Positions 17,401 through 24,713 of a stretch of DNA of 51,741 nucleotides are shown here, one piece after another. The stretch is taken from positions 1 to 51,741 of the forward strand of contig NZ_JAUZQF010000049.1 of NCBI RefSeq assembly GCF_030718205.1. Reading direction: 5' to 3'. Position 1 is the stretch's first letter; each line of letters begins with the position of its first letter. A model generated the notes under the pieces. That model had not been told where the DNA came from and did no database searches. It saw only the letters and a program-made list of their open reading frames with translations. Both the position numbers and the translations under genes were made by a program. This DNA comes from Nonomuraea turcica (GTDB lineage Bacteria; Actinomycetota; Actinomycetes; Streptosporangiales; Streptosporangiaceae).

Positions 17401-18426
17401 CGTGACGTCGTCGGCGTAGTACGTCTCGATGCCGGAGGTGCCGGTGCGGTAGACGACGTTGCGCTCGATCAGCGCGCCGCGCACGTTGGTGACGTACATG
17501 CCGTTGCAGCCGTACGCCGTGTCGGCCTGGGTGACGTAGTTGTTCCTGATGACGATGTTCGTGTGCGGCGTGAATTTCGGATCGTCGGGGCTCTGCCGGG
17601 TGCCCCAGCCCGTGGGCGTGGCGATCGTCTGGCCGGCGTCGTTCTTGCCGTCCCCGGTGTACTGCTTGACGACGATGCCGGCGAACGACGTGTTACGCAC
17701 CGTGGAGTTCTGGATCACCACGTCGTTGAGCACGGTGGCCCGGTCCGGGGGGTTGTGGATGTCGGGCACGGTGGTGTCGAAGACGATGCCGCCGGTCTTC
17801 TTCGAGCCGTCCCAGCCGGTCTGGAACCGCACGCCGGGCGCGTTGTTCTCGATGCTGCCGCCGATCCAGTTGACCTGGCCCGTCACGTCGTGCACGTCGA
17901 CGCCGTCGATGACGAAGCCGTCGAGGGTCTGGCTGTTGTCGCCGGAGACGTGCACGCCGCGCAGGTCGCGCAGGTTGTCACCCGGGGTGCCGGTGGGCGG
18001 GACCTCGTTGGTGACCTCCAGGTTGCGGATCGTCCAGTGCTCCTGGTTGAACAGCCGGACGGCGTCGCCGACCTGGCCGGCGCCGTCGACGCGCGGCTTG
18101 CCGCCCTCGCCGTACCGGTCGACGGTGATGGGCGCGCCGCTCTCGCCCGAGCCCTTGGGCCACAGCTGGCCGGTCCACCGCTGTCCCGCGCGCAGCAGGA
18201 TGCGGTCGCCGGGGGCGAACGTGGTGGCGTTCACCTTGTCCAGGCTCTTCCAGGCGTGCGCCTCGTCCTGGCCGCCGGCCGCGTCGTCGCCGCCGGCCGC
18301 GTCGACGTAGTACGTCGTGCCCGCCTGTGCGGCGGCGGGCTGGGCGGGAAGGGCGAGCGCGGCGACCATGGCGGCGGCCGTCATCATGCGCAAGAGGGTA
18401 CGGACCAAGGCAGCGTCACGTGGCAT
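14485..18426 (-). CDS. Secreted right-handed beta-helix protein with carbohydrate-binding-type modules
   Basis: A 1313-residue exported protein. It has a signal peptide (residues 1-34, ending AAAQA). Residues about 38-555 form a right-handed parallel beta-helix that starts YYVDAAGGDD and repeats NNxIYN/RNNVI-type rungs, typical of polysaccharide lyases and glycan hydrolases. Two carboxypeptidase-regulatory-like modules follow (about 570-645 and 650-735; SGADGGFTVENVPVG type), then a LamG/concanavalin-like module (about 740-925), cadherin-like beta sandwiches (about 930-1130), and two copies of a C-terminal repeat ('YDVTMNLWYG...' and 'YTIRMNMWWG...', about 85 residues each), probably wall- or glycan-binding. 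Likely an extracellular polysaccharide depolymerase feeding the ABC transporter; substrate unknown. AGGAG lies 8 bases before ATG 18426. Confidence 0.85.
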   Translation of the reverse strand: MPRDAALVRTLLRMMTAAAMVAALALPAQPAAAQAGTTYYVDAAGGDDAAGGQDEAHAWKSLDKVNATTFAPGDRILLRAGQRWTGQLWPKGSGESGAPITVDRYGEGGKPRVDGAGQVGDAVRLFNQEHWTIRNLEVTNEVPPTGTPGDNLRDLRGVHVSGDNSQTLDGFVIDGVDVHDVTGQVNWIGGSIENNAPGVRFQTGWDGSKKTGGIVFDTTVPDIHNPPDRATVLNDVVIQNSTVRNTSFAGIVVKQYTGDGKNDAGQTIATPTGWGTRQSPDDPKFTPHTNIVIRNNYVTQADTAYGCNGMYVTNVRGALIERNVVYRTGTSGIETYYADDVTFQFNEVYETQQKAGGADSNGIDPDKGTTRQVVQYNYLHGNGDGVLLCQFAFGDAIVRNNVIAGNSRYQIYLHSDRAATAQIYNNTIYNDRSAYLIYGYGSYLDARYTITNNVLYSTRAAATLTTSPTITYSHNLYGGADLAVPARDKDAVVADPKFAAAPLDGPSGTPETGPRLETAHGLRVTSGSPAIDSGAEITGNGGRDYAGATLYNGGPDVGAFEYATAEGATAEAVIGTVRTPSGAPISGASVTAAGVTATTGSDGRFTLASIPFADGVEVTATRNGYQSVSETVNVRFGNTTTVHLTMASTSVVGTITGRVLDQAAQPLPGASVTVKDGDQTLGTATSGADGGFTVENVPVGEGYTLRAEAGGYVAVTRSGLRVEAATATDAGSLLLVRPIPSYVAVHDFNDLPTGPLTSGNGLTVSAAGGSAEVTDDKGVLLTRTANSGSTSVSRTFALKGIVTVEANVMSRQAYTSGNHWWAVPYIRNTNGQNAVSVAFTKNTIVAYAGATTRTVGTYEPGRWYHVAAVIDTVNQRFDLLLDGRRVLEGAAFRNPMDSVAQIDYYANSTNYGSIDLDDIRVSQGVGLARDDTALLSVDTSQGAPDGDLVLDVPARVGEVEVTAVARSPFATSVAIDGERTAGAQATRRITLGDTGADVRIVVTAEDGTEGAHTLRIKRRSLAQDTTLSALVPDAGTLDPAFDPDVHAYELAIPGDRVAFTPTALNPRSAITVQDLAVTSGTKSPAITVPAEIAIKVVSEDGTADTTYKVKVTGPGLPQDGATAPPARAALSTTSGRRHGLHDGTYDVTMNLWYGVNGSVFILYENGKELARRDLTPKTPSAQQSTIPISGRKNGTYLYTGELLNQAGRTATTSVKVEVSDANPGEPVLSSDNWDGDGDYTIRMNMWWGTNATTYRLYEDGVLIDTQRLDAATPAAQSAATVLQDRPVGTHTYVAELENAAGVTRSEPLTLVTR

Positions 18427-18468
18427 CGCCGCGCTCCTAGCGGGGGGTGTTGTCCGGGATGGGGATGT

Positions 18469-19161
18469 TCAGTGCACGATCGGGTTGGCGACGTCGTGGG
18501 CGCGCAGGTGGCCGCACATGCCCCACCGCTGTTGCGGCGGGCTCTCCATCAGCGCGGAGCGCAGCAGGTGCGAGCCGTCGCCGCCGGCGAGGGCATCGAG
18601 GATCTCGCCGGTGCGGCGGGTCTCCTGGGCCACCGTGCGCTCCCAGATGTCCCGCCACCCCGCCACCTTGGGCCGGACGAGGGCGACGGCGCTGTCGTAG
18701 AAGCGCCGCAGCTCCTCCGGGCCGCCGTCGACGAGCCGCAGGAACCCCTCGACGGCCAGCTCGCGCCGCCGGGCGACGGCCTCCTCGACGTTGTCGGCAG
18801 GCAGGGTGGCGGCCTCGCGGTAGCGGTCCGGGTCGGCCACGATCTCGGGCGGGAACGTCATGACCGCGTCGCCGGCCTCGGGCAGGCCGGCGTTCGACAT
18901 GACGACCAGCACCTCGAGGCCGCCCCGGTTGATCGCCCGGTGGATGGTGCCCGGCGTGAACCACACGGTCGAGCCGGCGCTGAGCTCGGTCTCCTTGAGG
19001 CCGTTCGCGTCGAGCGTCTGCAGCGCGCCGTGCCCGCCGACGACGACGTACGCCTCAGTGGAGGCGATGTGCACGTGCGGCGTGCCGCCCTCGAGGCCGT
19101 CGGCGCACGCGCCCGTGTAGACCGTCAGCCGGCTGATCGACGTGCCGCCGGGGAACGTCAT
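18469..19161 (-). CDS. Cupin-domain protein
   Basis: A 230-residue cytoplasmic protein. Residues about 10-100 are a single cupin barrel with GTPHVHIASTEAYVVVGGHGA (metal-ligand His pair and Glu) and WFTPGTIHRAINRG (second motif with His). The C-terminal half is helical (VARRRELAVEGFL, then RRFYDSAVALVRP) and has no recognised domain. It may be a sugar isomerase/epimerase-type or sensor cupin acting on operon metabolites. The ATG at 19161 overlaps the stop of the DUF6807 gene (ATGA). The gap to the beta-helix gene is 42 bp. Confidence 0.8.
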   Translation of the reverse strand: MTFPGGTSISRLTVYTGACADGLEGGTPHVHIASTEAYVVVGGHGALQTLDANGLKETELSAGSTVWFTPGTIHRAINRGGLEVLVVMSNAGLPEAGDAVMTFPPEIVADPDRYREAATLPADNVEEAVARRRELAVEGFLRLVDGGPEELRRFYDSAVALVRPKVAGWRDIWERTVAQETRRTGEILDALAGGDGSHLLRSALMESPPQQRWGMCGHLRAHDVANPIVH

Positions 19162-20063
19162 GCCAGGGCCGCCCTTCCCTGCTTGGCCAGCAGCGCCGTG
19201 CCGTCCTCGCCACGGTCGCCGTCGGCGATCACGACCGCGTACCTGAAGCGCAGCGCCTCGCCGTCGGGAAGCGGCACCTCCTCGCTGAAGAACGGCGCCG
19301 GGCACAGGCAGGCGAAGCCCTCGCTGCGGGCGAACCACTGCGGCGGGTGCTGCGGGTTGGCGGTGTCGTCGACCATGACGATCGTCGAGTGTTCGCCGCT
19401 CTCGTCGTGCCGGCCGCGGAAGCCGAACCACTCGGCCCGCGTGCCGCGCAGCTCGTCGCCGCCCGCGCCGGCCGGCGACTGAATGATCCCACCGGTGAAC
19501 GAGCGGGGGCCGCGCCAGAACAGGCCGCCGTACCCGGCGTTCTCCCGGCCCTTCGTGGTCGGCGAGCCGAAGTCGAGCGTGCCGCCCGACACGTTCGTCA
19601 TCGTCGTGTCGAACACCAGCGCCCACGTCGCCTCGTCCAGCACGGTCGCGGCCAGGGACCGCCGCTCCTCGATGACCGGAGCGCCGGCCTGGGAGGTCCA
19701 GCCGAGCGTGTGCCCGATCTCGACCCGGTTTCCCTCGGCGGTCAGCGTGGTCATCTCGCGGTGCGTGGCGCTGCCGTTGTTCTTCAGCTGCACGTAGGAC
19801 TTCCCGTGCACGTACGTCGGCCCGCCCCAGAAGTTGTGCTCGCCCACGTGCGGCAGCGACCAGGCGATGCCCTTGTGCCAGACGTGGTCGTGCGGCCGGA
19901 ACAGCGACACCAGCGCGCCGCCGACGGTGCGGATCGGGTGCAGATACGGCTTCGGCGACTCCAGCACCGGCGTGTCCGGGCGGTAGACGTAGCTGAACAG
20001 CTCGACGTCGCCGGCCGTGACGGTGACCGACCGCCCGAGCGCGTGGTTGGCCTGCAGAGTCAC
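19158..20063 (-). CDS. DUF6807 (PmoA-like) family protein
   Basis: A 301-residue protein of the DUF6807 family, often labelled PmoA or 'methane oxygenase', a label that says little about function. The signature region is KPYLHPIRTVGG followed by PHDHVWHKGIAWS, with further conserved PTTKGRENAGYGGLFWRGP and GFACLCPAPFFSEE. These proteins usually accompany Gfo/Idh dehydrogenases in sugar loci and have a galactose-mutarotase-like beta sandwich, so a role in handling a sugar or sugar-acid intermediate is likely. The GTG at 20063 overlaps the upstream stop by 4 bp (GTGA) with GAGGAA just ahead; a GTG at 20084 is the longer alternative. Confidence 0.82.
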   Translation of the reverse strand: MTLQANHALGRSVTVTAGDVELFSYVYRPDTPVLESPKPYLHPIRTVGGALVSLFRPHDHVWHKGIAWSLPHVGEHNFWGGPTYVHGKSYVQLKNNGSATHREMTTLTAEGNRVEIGHTLGWTSQAGAPVIEERRSLAATVLDEATWALVFDTTMTNVSGGTLDFGSPTTKGRENAGYGGLFWRGPRSFTGGIIQSPAGAGGDELRGTRAEWFGFRGRHDESGEHSTIVMVDDTANPQHPPQWFARSEGFACLCPAPFFSEEVPLPDGEALRFRYAVVIADGDRGEDGTALLAKQGRAALA

Positions 20064-21166
20064 TTGTTCCTCACCTTTTCCCACGGGGCGCCCGTGCCCT
20101 CCATCGTCGTGGCGAACGGGCTGTCAGCAGTGATCTGTCCGCTTCGCACGCGCTCGCCGGTGAAGGCGGAGGCGTACAGTGCGGCGATGAACTCCATCGT
20201 GCGCCGGGCGTCCGCGGCGGTCACCGGCGGCGCCTGGCCCTGGTCGAGGGCGTCGAACACGGCGGCCAGCCAGTCGTCGTGGCTGCTCGGCGACGTGCCG
20301 GCCCCCTGCGCCCACAGCGCGGAGACGTTGTCGTGCCCGGGCGCTGGGGTGATCGTCCAGTCGTCGTCGGTGTAGCCGTAGAGGTGGTCGACCTCGACCG
20401 TGGCGTGCTCGTAATCGAACCTGAGCTGGGAGGTCTGGCGCGGCGAGACCACCGAGTTGACGATGGTGGCCATCGCGCCGCTCTCGAACGTCACCAGCGC
20501 CATCGACACGTCCTCGGTGTCCACGTCGCGGGCCTGGCGGCCGGCCATCGCCGTGACCTCCCGCCACGGGCCGAGGATCGAGAACAGCAGGTCGAACTGG
20601 TGGATGCCGTGCCCCATCGTCGGGCCGCCGCCCTCGGACTCCCAGGTGCCGCGCCACGGCACCGCGTAGTAGGCCTCGTCCCGGTACCACTGCGTGGCGC
20701 AGGTCGCCAGCAGCGGGCGGCCCAGCTCGCCGGCCTCCTGCAGGCGGCGCAGCCGGATGGCGCCCGTGCCGAAGCGGTGCTGCAGGACGGTCGCCACGTG
20801 CCCGGCCGAGCGCCGCTCGGCCTCGATCAGCGTGTCGAACTCGGCCAGCGACAGCGTCGGCGGCTTCTCGATCAGCGCCGTCGCCCCGGCCTCCAGGATC
20901 TCCAGGGCCTGCGGCGCGTGCAGCTGCGGCGGGGTGCACAGGTGGACGAGGTCCACCTGCTCCTCCCGCAGCAGGTCGGTCAGGCTCGCGTGGGCGCCGG
21001 GGACGTTCCACTCCTCCGCGAACGTTTTGGCCCGGCCGAGGTCCACGTCGGCCACGGCGACAAGCGTCGCCCTGCCGCCGGAGGCGGCGATGGCGCGGGC
21101 GTGGGCGGTGGCGATCGCACCGGTGCCGACGATCGCGGCCCGGTACTTCCGTTGAGACAAGGTCAT
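20060..21166 (-). CDS. Gfo/Idh/MocA-family NAD(P)-dependent oxidoreductase
   Basis: A 368-residue cytoplasmic dehydrogenase. The N-terminal Rossmann fold has AAIVGTGAIATAHARAI (dinucleotide loop) and VDLVHLCTPPQLH. The EKP motif appears as ALIEKPPTLSLAEF (catalytic Lys), and the C-terminal alpha/beta domain has WESEGGGPTMGHGIHQFDLL with the active-site His and Asp. It likely oxidises or epimerises a sugar ring carbon after uptake. AGGAG lies 5 bases before ATG 21166. The gap to the upstream binding-protein gene is 22 bp, and its end overlaps the DUF6807 gene. Confidence 0.9.
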   Translation of the reverse strand: MTLSQRKYRAAIVGTGAIATAHARAIAASGGRATLVAVADVDLGRAKTFAEEWNVPGAHASLTDLLREEQVDLVHLCTPPQLHAPQALEILEAGATALIEKPPTLSLAEFDTLIEAERRSAGHVATVLQHRFGTGAIRLRRLQEAGELGRPLLATCATQWYRDEAYYAVPWRGTWESEGGGPTMGHGIHQFDLLFSILGPWREVTAMAGRQARDVDTEDVSMALVTFESGAMATIVNSVVSPRQTSQLRFDYEHATVEVDHLYGYTDDDWTITPAPGHDNVSALWAQGAGTSPSSHDDWLAAVFDALDQGQAPPVTAADARRTMEFIAALYASAFTGERVRSGQITADSPFATTMEGTGAPWEKVRNK

Positions 21167-21188
21167 AACTCCTGGTTGGGAAAGGGGG

Positions 21189-22472
21189 TCAGGCGCCGTC
21201 GATCTCGGCCTGGAGCTCCTTGATGAACGACTTGGCGGCCTGTTCCGGCGTCTGCCGGTCGAACAACACCTCTTCAGTGTGCCGCTTGATGATCGCCTCG
21301 AGGTTACTGGCCCCGTTCGGCGTGACTCTGGGGGCGGTGCCGACCTTGATCGTGTCCAGGAACTCGACCGCCGCCTTGTCCGTCTCCCCGAGCTTGGGTG
21401 TGATGGCGGTGCGGATCTTGGTGTTCGCGGGCACGCCGCGGTCGGTCAGCATGATGTCCGCCGCCTCCTGGCTGTTGGCCAGGAAGTCCACGAACAGCGC
21501 GGCCTCGGCGGGGTGCTTGCTGCGCGAGGAGATCGACCAGAACATCGAGGGCTTGTAGTACGCGGCCGGGGAGGACGCCTGCGCCTCGCCGGGCAGCTTG
21601 AGCAGCTTCAGCTTGGACCCGCTGGCCGCCGACAGCGACGTCAGCTGCGTGTTCCACCAGGTCGCCAGCGCGGAGGCGTTGGTGGCCGTGCCGGACTGGT
21701 CGAGCGGGCCGCCGGCCCGCTCGATGGTCACCGACGGCGCCGGGGAGACGCCGGACGTGGCGAGGTCCTTGATGAAGGTCCAGTAGCTCGCCAGCACGTT
21801 CTCCGGCACGGCGACCTTGCCGGCCTCGTCGAACAGGGCGGCGCCGTTCTGCCTGGCCCAGATGTTGAGGCTGCCGGCGTCGAACCCGAAGGACTGCACG
21901 CCGGTGACCTTGCCGCCGCCCGCCTTCGACACCGCGTCACCGGTCTTCTTGAAGTCCTCCCAGGACCAGATGGCGTCGTCGGGGACCTTGACCTTGAACT
22001 GGTCGAGGAGGTCGGTGTTGGCGACGATCGCGTACGTGCTCAGGCCGACTGGCAGGGCGTACTGCTTGCCCTTGACGATGCCGGTGTCCAGGGCGGACTT
22101 GTCGAAGTCGGCGGTCTTGACGTATTTGGATGCGGTGCCGAGGTCGAGCAGCGCGCCGCGCTCGGCATACGAGGCGAGGTAGAGCTCGTCCATCTGGATG
22201 ACGTCGGGCGCGTCGTTCGCGGCCACCGTGGTGGCCAGGCTCTCCCAGTAGCCGTTCCAGTCCTTGAACTCGCCCTTGACGGTGATGTTCGGATACTTCT
22301 TCTGGAAGATGTCGATGACCTGCTGGGTGCGCTTGTGCCGCTCGTCCGCACCCCACCAGGTGAAGCGGAGGGTGACCGGGTCCTTCGAGAGCTCCTGGGA
22401 GGCGCTGCCGCCGCCGGAGCCGCAGGCGGTGAGCATGAGTGCCGCCGCGGCGGCAAGGGCGATTCGTCTCAT
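21189..22472 (-). CDS. Sugar ABC transporter substrate-binding lipoprotein
   Basis: A 427-residue solute-binding protein of the carbohydrate uptake (family 1, SBP_bac_1) type. A lipobox LTACGSGG places the acylated Cys at residue 17. Family features are LRFTWWGADERHKRTQQVIDIF, DAPDVIQMDELYLASYAERG and later MFWSISSRSKHPAEAALFVDFL. It is anchored outside the membrane and hands sugar to the two permeases encoded just upstream. The nearby enzymes suggest the ligand is an oligosaccharide released by the beta-helix protein. The gap to the second permease gene is 15 bp. Confidence 0.92.
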   Translation of the reverse strand: MRRIALAAAAALMLTACGSGGGSASQELSKDPVTLRFTWWGADERHKRTQQVIDIFQKKYPNITVKGEFKDWNGYWESLATTVAANDAPDVIQMDELYLASYAERGALLDLGTASKYVKTADFDKSALDTGIVKGKQYALPVGLSTYAIVANTDLLDQFKVKVPDDAIWSWEDFKKTGDAVSKAGGGKVTGVQSFGFDAGSLNIWARQNGAALFDEAGKVAVPENVLASYWTFIKDLATSGVSPAPSVTIERAGGPLDQSGTATNASALATWWNTQLTSLSAASGSKLKLLKLPGEAQASSPAAYYKPSMFWSISSRSKHPAEAALFVDFLANSQEAADIMLTDRGVPANTKIRTAITPKLGETDKAAVEFLDTIKVGTAPRVTPNGASNLEAIIKRHTEEVLFDRQTPEQAAKSFIKELQAEIDGA

Positions 22473-22487
22473 GATGATTCCCTGGGG

Positions 22488-23315
22488 TTACTTGCCGCCG
22501 GTCGTCGCGATGCCCCGGATGAGGTATCGCTGGCCGACGAGGAAGGCGAGGAAGACCGGAGCCAGGGACACCACGCTCATGGCGAACATGGATCCCCACG
22601 AGGTCTGCACGGTGGCGTCCACGAACGAGCGCAGCGCCACCGGCACGGTGTACATCTCCGGGTCGGTCAGGTAGATGAGCTGGCCGAAGAAGTCGTTCCA
22701 CGTCCAGATGAAGGTGAAGATCACAGTCGTGGCGAGGGCCGGCATCATCAGGGGCAGGATGATGCGCAGGAAGATCCGGGCGTGGCCGCAGCCGTCGATC
22801 CTGGCCGCCTCGTCCAGCTCGCGCGGCAGTCCCCGGATGAACTGGACCATGAGGAAGACGAAGAACGCGTCCGTGGCCAGGAACTTCGGCACCACCAGCG
22901 GCAGGAACGTGTTCACCCAGTCGAGCTGGGAGAACATGATGTACTGCGGGACGATGATCACGTGGATCGGCAGCATGATCGTGCCGAGCATGATGGCGAA
23001 CCACAGACGCTTGCCGGTGAAGTCCAGCCTGGCGAACGCGTAGGCGGCCATCGAGCAGGACACCAAGTTGCCGATGATGCAGGCCAGCACCAGGATCGCC
23101 GAGTTGGCCAGGTAGTGGCCGAACGGGGAGGCCAGGGCGGTCCAGCCCTCGCCGTAGTTCTGGGTCTGCAGGCTGTCGAGGATCAGGCCGGGGCGGCGGA
23201 AGATCTCGTTGTTGGGCCGCAGGCTGCTGACCACCATCCACAGCACCGGATAAAGCATGACCAGGGCCAGCGCGAGCAGCCCGGCGTGCTTGAGCACCTT
23301 ACGGAGTTCAGTCAT
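22488..23315 (-). CDS. Carbohydrate ABC transporter permease (MalG-like)
   Basis: A 275-residue inner-membrane protein with six predicted helices. The cytoplasmic EAA loop reads ELDEAARIDGCGHARIFLRI, which contacts the ATPase. The C-terminus (LVGQRYLIRGIATTGGK) is typical of MalG-type subunits. The ATG at 23315 overlaps the end of the first permease gene by 8 bp. No ATPase gene is present in the locus, so it presumably uses a shared MsiK-type ATPase encoded elsewhere, as is usual in actinomycetes. Confidence 0.92.
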   Translation of the reverse strand: MTELRKVLKHAGLLALALVMLYPVLWMVVSSLRPNNEIFRRPGLILDSLQTQNYGEGWTALASPFGHYLANSAILVLACIIGNLVSCSMAAYAFARLDFTGKRLWFAIMLGTIMLPIHVIIVPQYIMFSQLDWVNTFLPLVVPKFLATDAFFVFLMVQFIRGLPRELDEAARIDGCGHARIFLRIILPLMMPALATTVIFTFIWTWNDFFGQLIYLTDPEMYTVPVALRSFVDATVQTSWGSMFAMSVVSLAPVFLAFLVGQRYLIRGIATTGGK

Positions 23316-24255
23316 CGTAAACGACCCAGAATTTCGCGGCCCAGAAATTGATGGCGGTGAATGCGGCGATGATGACGAGGAGCAGCCAGGCGAGCGCGGA
23401 GGCGTACCCCATGTCGAAATTGCCGAATCCCCGCTGATAGAGGTAGAGCGTGTAGAAGAGGGTGGAGTCCGACGGCCCGCCACTGCCGCCCGAGATCACG
23501 AACGCCTGCGTGAACGACTGGAACGCGTGGATCACCTGCAGGACCAGGTTGAAAAAGACGATCGGCGAGAGCAGCGGGATGGTGATTTTCCGGAACTGGG
23601 TCCATTTGCCGGCCCCGTCCGTGGCCGCGGCCTCGTAATACATGGCGGGGATCTGGCGCAGGCCGGCCAGGAAGATCACCATAGGGGCGCCGAACGTCCA
23701 CACGTTCAGGACGATCAGCGTCGACAGGGCGCTGTCCGGGTCGGAGATCCAGCCCTTGCCCTCGATGCCGGCCATGGCCAGCACCTGGTTGAACAGGCCG
23801 TCGGCGCCGAAGATCTGCCGCCAGAGCACCGCGATGGCCACGCTGGAGCCCAGCAGGGACGGCAGGTAGAACGCCGAGCGGTAGAACGCCAGGCCGCGCA
23901 GCCCTCGGTCCAGCAGCAGGGCCAGGGCCAGGGCGCAGGCCAGCTGCAGCGGGACGGACACCAGGACGTAGACCAGCGTCACGCCGAGCGCCTTGTGCAG
24001 GCGCGCGTCGCCGAGCATGCGGATCCAGTTGTCCAGGCCGTTGAACACCGGCGGCTGGATCAGGTTGTAGTCGGTGAAGCCCAGGATGAAGGAGGCGGCG
24101 ATCGGGCCTGCCGTGATGAGCAGCAGGCCCGCGAACCAGGGCAGCAGGAACACGAACGCGGCCTTGTTGTCGCGTCTGACCAGGCCTTCGCGGCCGCCGC
24201 CGAGGGTGCCGCCGCTGCCCTTGCGCATGCGCTGCAGCTCGCCGAGTGCGCTCAC
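23308..24255 (-). CDS. Carbohydrate ABC transporter permease (MalF-like), first gene of the operon
   Basis: A 315-residue inner-membrane protein. After a basic N-terminus (about 30 residues) come six helices, starting AAFVFLLPWFAGLLLI. The EAA loop is YYEAAATDGAGKWTQFRKI. It pairs with the MalG-like subunit. The GTG at 24255 follows GAGGAGG at 6 bases. A short leader frame ends on the same GTGA. Its promoter and operator candidates are at 24312-24356. Confidence 0.92.
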   Translation of the reverse strand: MSALGELQRMRKGSGGTLGGGREGLVRRDNKAAFVFLLPWFAGLLLITAGPIAASFILGFTDYNLIQPPVFNGLDNWIRMLGDARLHKALGVTLVYVLVSVPLQLACALALALLLDRGLRGLAFYRSAFYLPSLLGSSVAIAVLWRQIFGADGLFNQVLAMAGIEGKGWISDPDSALSTLIVLNVWTFGAPMVIFLAGLRQIPAMYYEAAATDGAGKWTQFRKITIPLLSPIVFFNLVLQVIHAFQSFTQAFVISGGSGGPSDSTLFYTLYLYQRGFGNFDMGYASALAWLLLVIIAAFTAINFWAAKFWVVYDD

Positions 24256-24278
24256 GCGGGCCTCCTCGACGGGATCAT
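24252..24278 (-). CDS. Possible 8-codon leader peptide upstream of the sugar operon
   Basis: An ATG at 24278 has a consensus AGGAGG exactly 6 bases upstream. It opens the frame MIPSRRPA and stops at TGA, overlapping the permease GTG as GTGA. The frame differs from that of the permease. The placement suggests translational coupling or attenuation of the first permease gene, but so short a frame could be chance. Confidence 0.35.
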   Translation of the reverse strand: MIPSRRPA

Positions 24279-24311
24279 CCGTAACCTCCTGTCACCGCCG
24301 TGTCGCTGGCG

Positions 24312-24325
24312 GGAAAACGTATTCC
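24312..24325. promoter_or_regulatory. Candidate LacI-type operator GGAAAACGTATTCC
   Basis: A 14-bp near-palindrome (12 of 14 positions symmetric) with a central CG, the usual centre of LacI/GalR operators. It covers the start point predicted from the promoter at 24328-24356, so a bound repressor would block initiation. Two LacI genes flank the operon. Confidence 0.55.
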
Positions 24326-24327
24326 GC

Positions 24328-24356
24328 AGTTTGCATGCCGGTAACGCGACCGTCAA
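24328..24356 (-). promoter_or_regulatory. Candidate promoter of the sugar operon
   Basis: On the minus strand TTGACG (24351-24356) and CAAACT (24328-24333) are separated by exactly 17 bp. The -35 is close to consensus and the -10 is weak. Predicted start is near 24321, about 66 bp before the first permease gene. Confidence 0.45.
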
Positions 24357-24713
24357 GAGCGGGTTTCCTGGAGCTATGGCGGGACTGATCACGGCGGTCG
24401 TCACAGGGTGTGAGTGAACGCACAGCTGGCCGTTATGCGGCCGTGACCTGCTGCGATACGTCGCCAGCCAGATGCCGGCGGGGTCCGGGCCGCGCCATCG
24501 GCCAGTCCGCGGGGCACTCCGCCCCGCTCGGCGCGGTCACCCCCGCCTCCGGGTGGCAGTCGTGCCTCGGCCGGACGCGAGACCGGCGTTCGTCACGGAC
24601 GGTGATATTCCAGCGGTGCGACCGGCGGCGAAATCCAGCGTCGGCGGAAGGTCGTCATCGGCGCGGCGGACTGCGCCAGGCGAGACGCGAGTCGCGAGGC
24701 GCCGACGGCGCTA

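Larger units (their letters stand above)
24256..24713. other. Intergenic, 458 bp, upstream of the sugar operon
   Basis: It holds the leader frame, operator and promoter of the minus-strand sugar operon in its first 100 bp. A small inverted repeat GGCCG-N5-CGGCC lies at 24428-24442. The rest (about 24450-24713), up to the 3' end of the second LacI gene, shows no supported gene. Short plus-strand frames there lack start signals and family resemblance. Confidence 0.4.

Noticed and set aside
15391..19482. A 1363-codon open frame on the plus strand opposite the beta-helix and cupin genes
   Set aside because: It is antisense to well-supported genes, has low-complexity Val/Arg/Gly/Asp/His-rich composition and no domains. 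Long open shadows are expected at this GC content.
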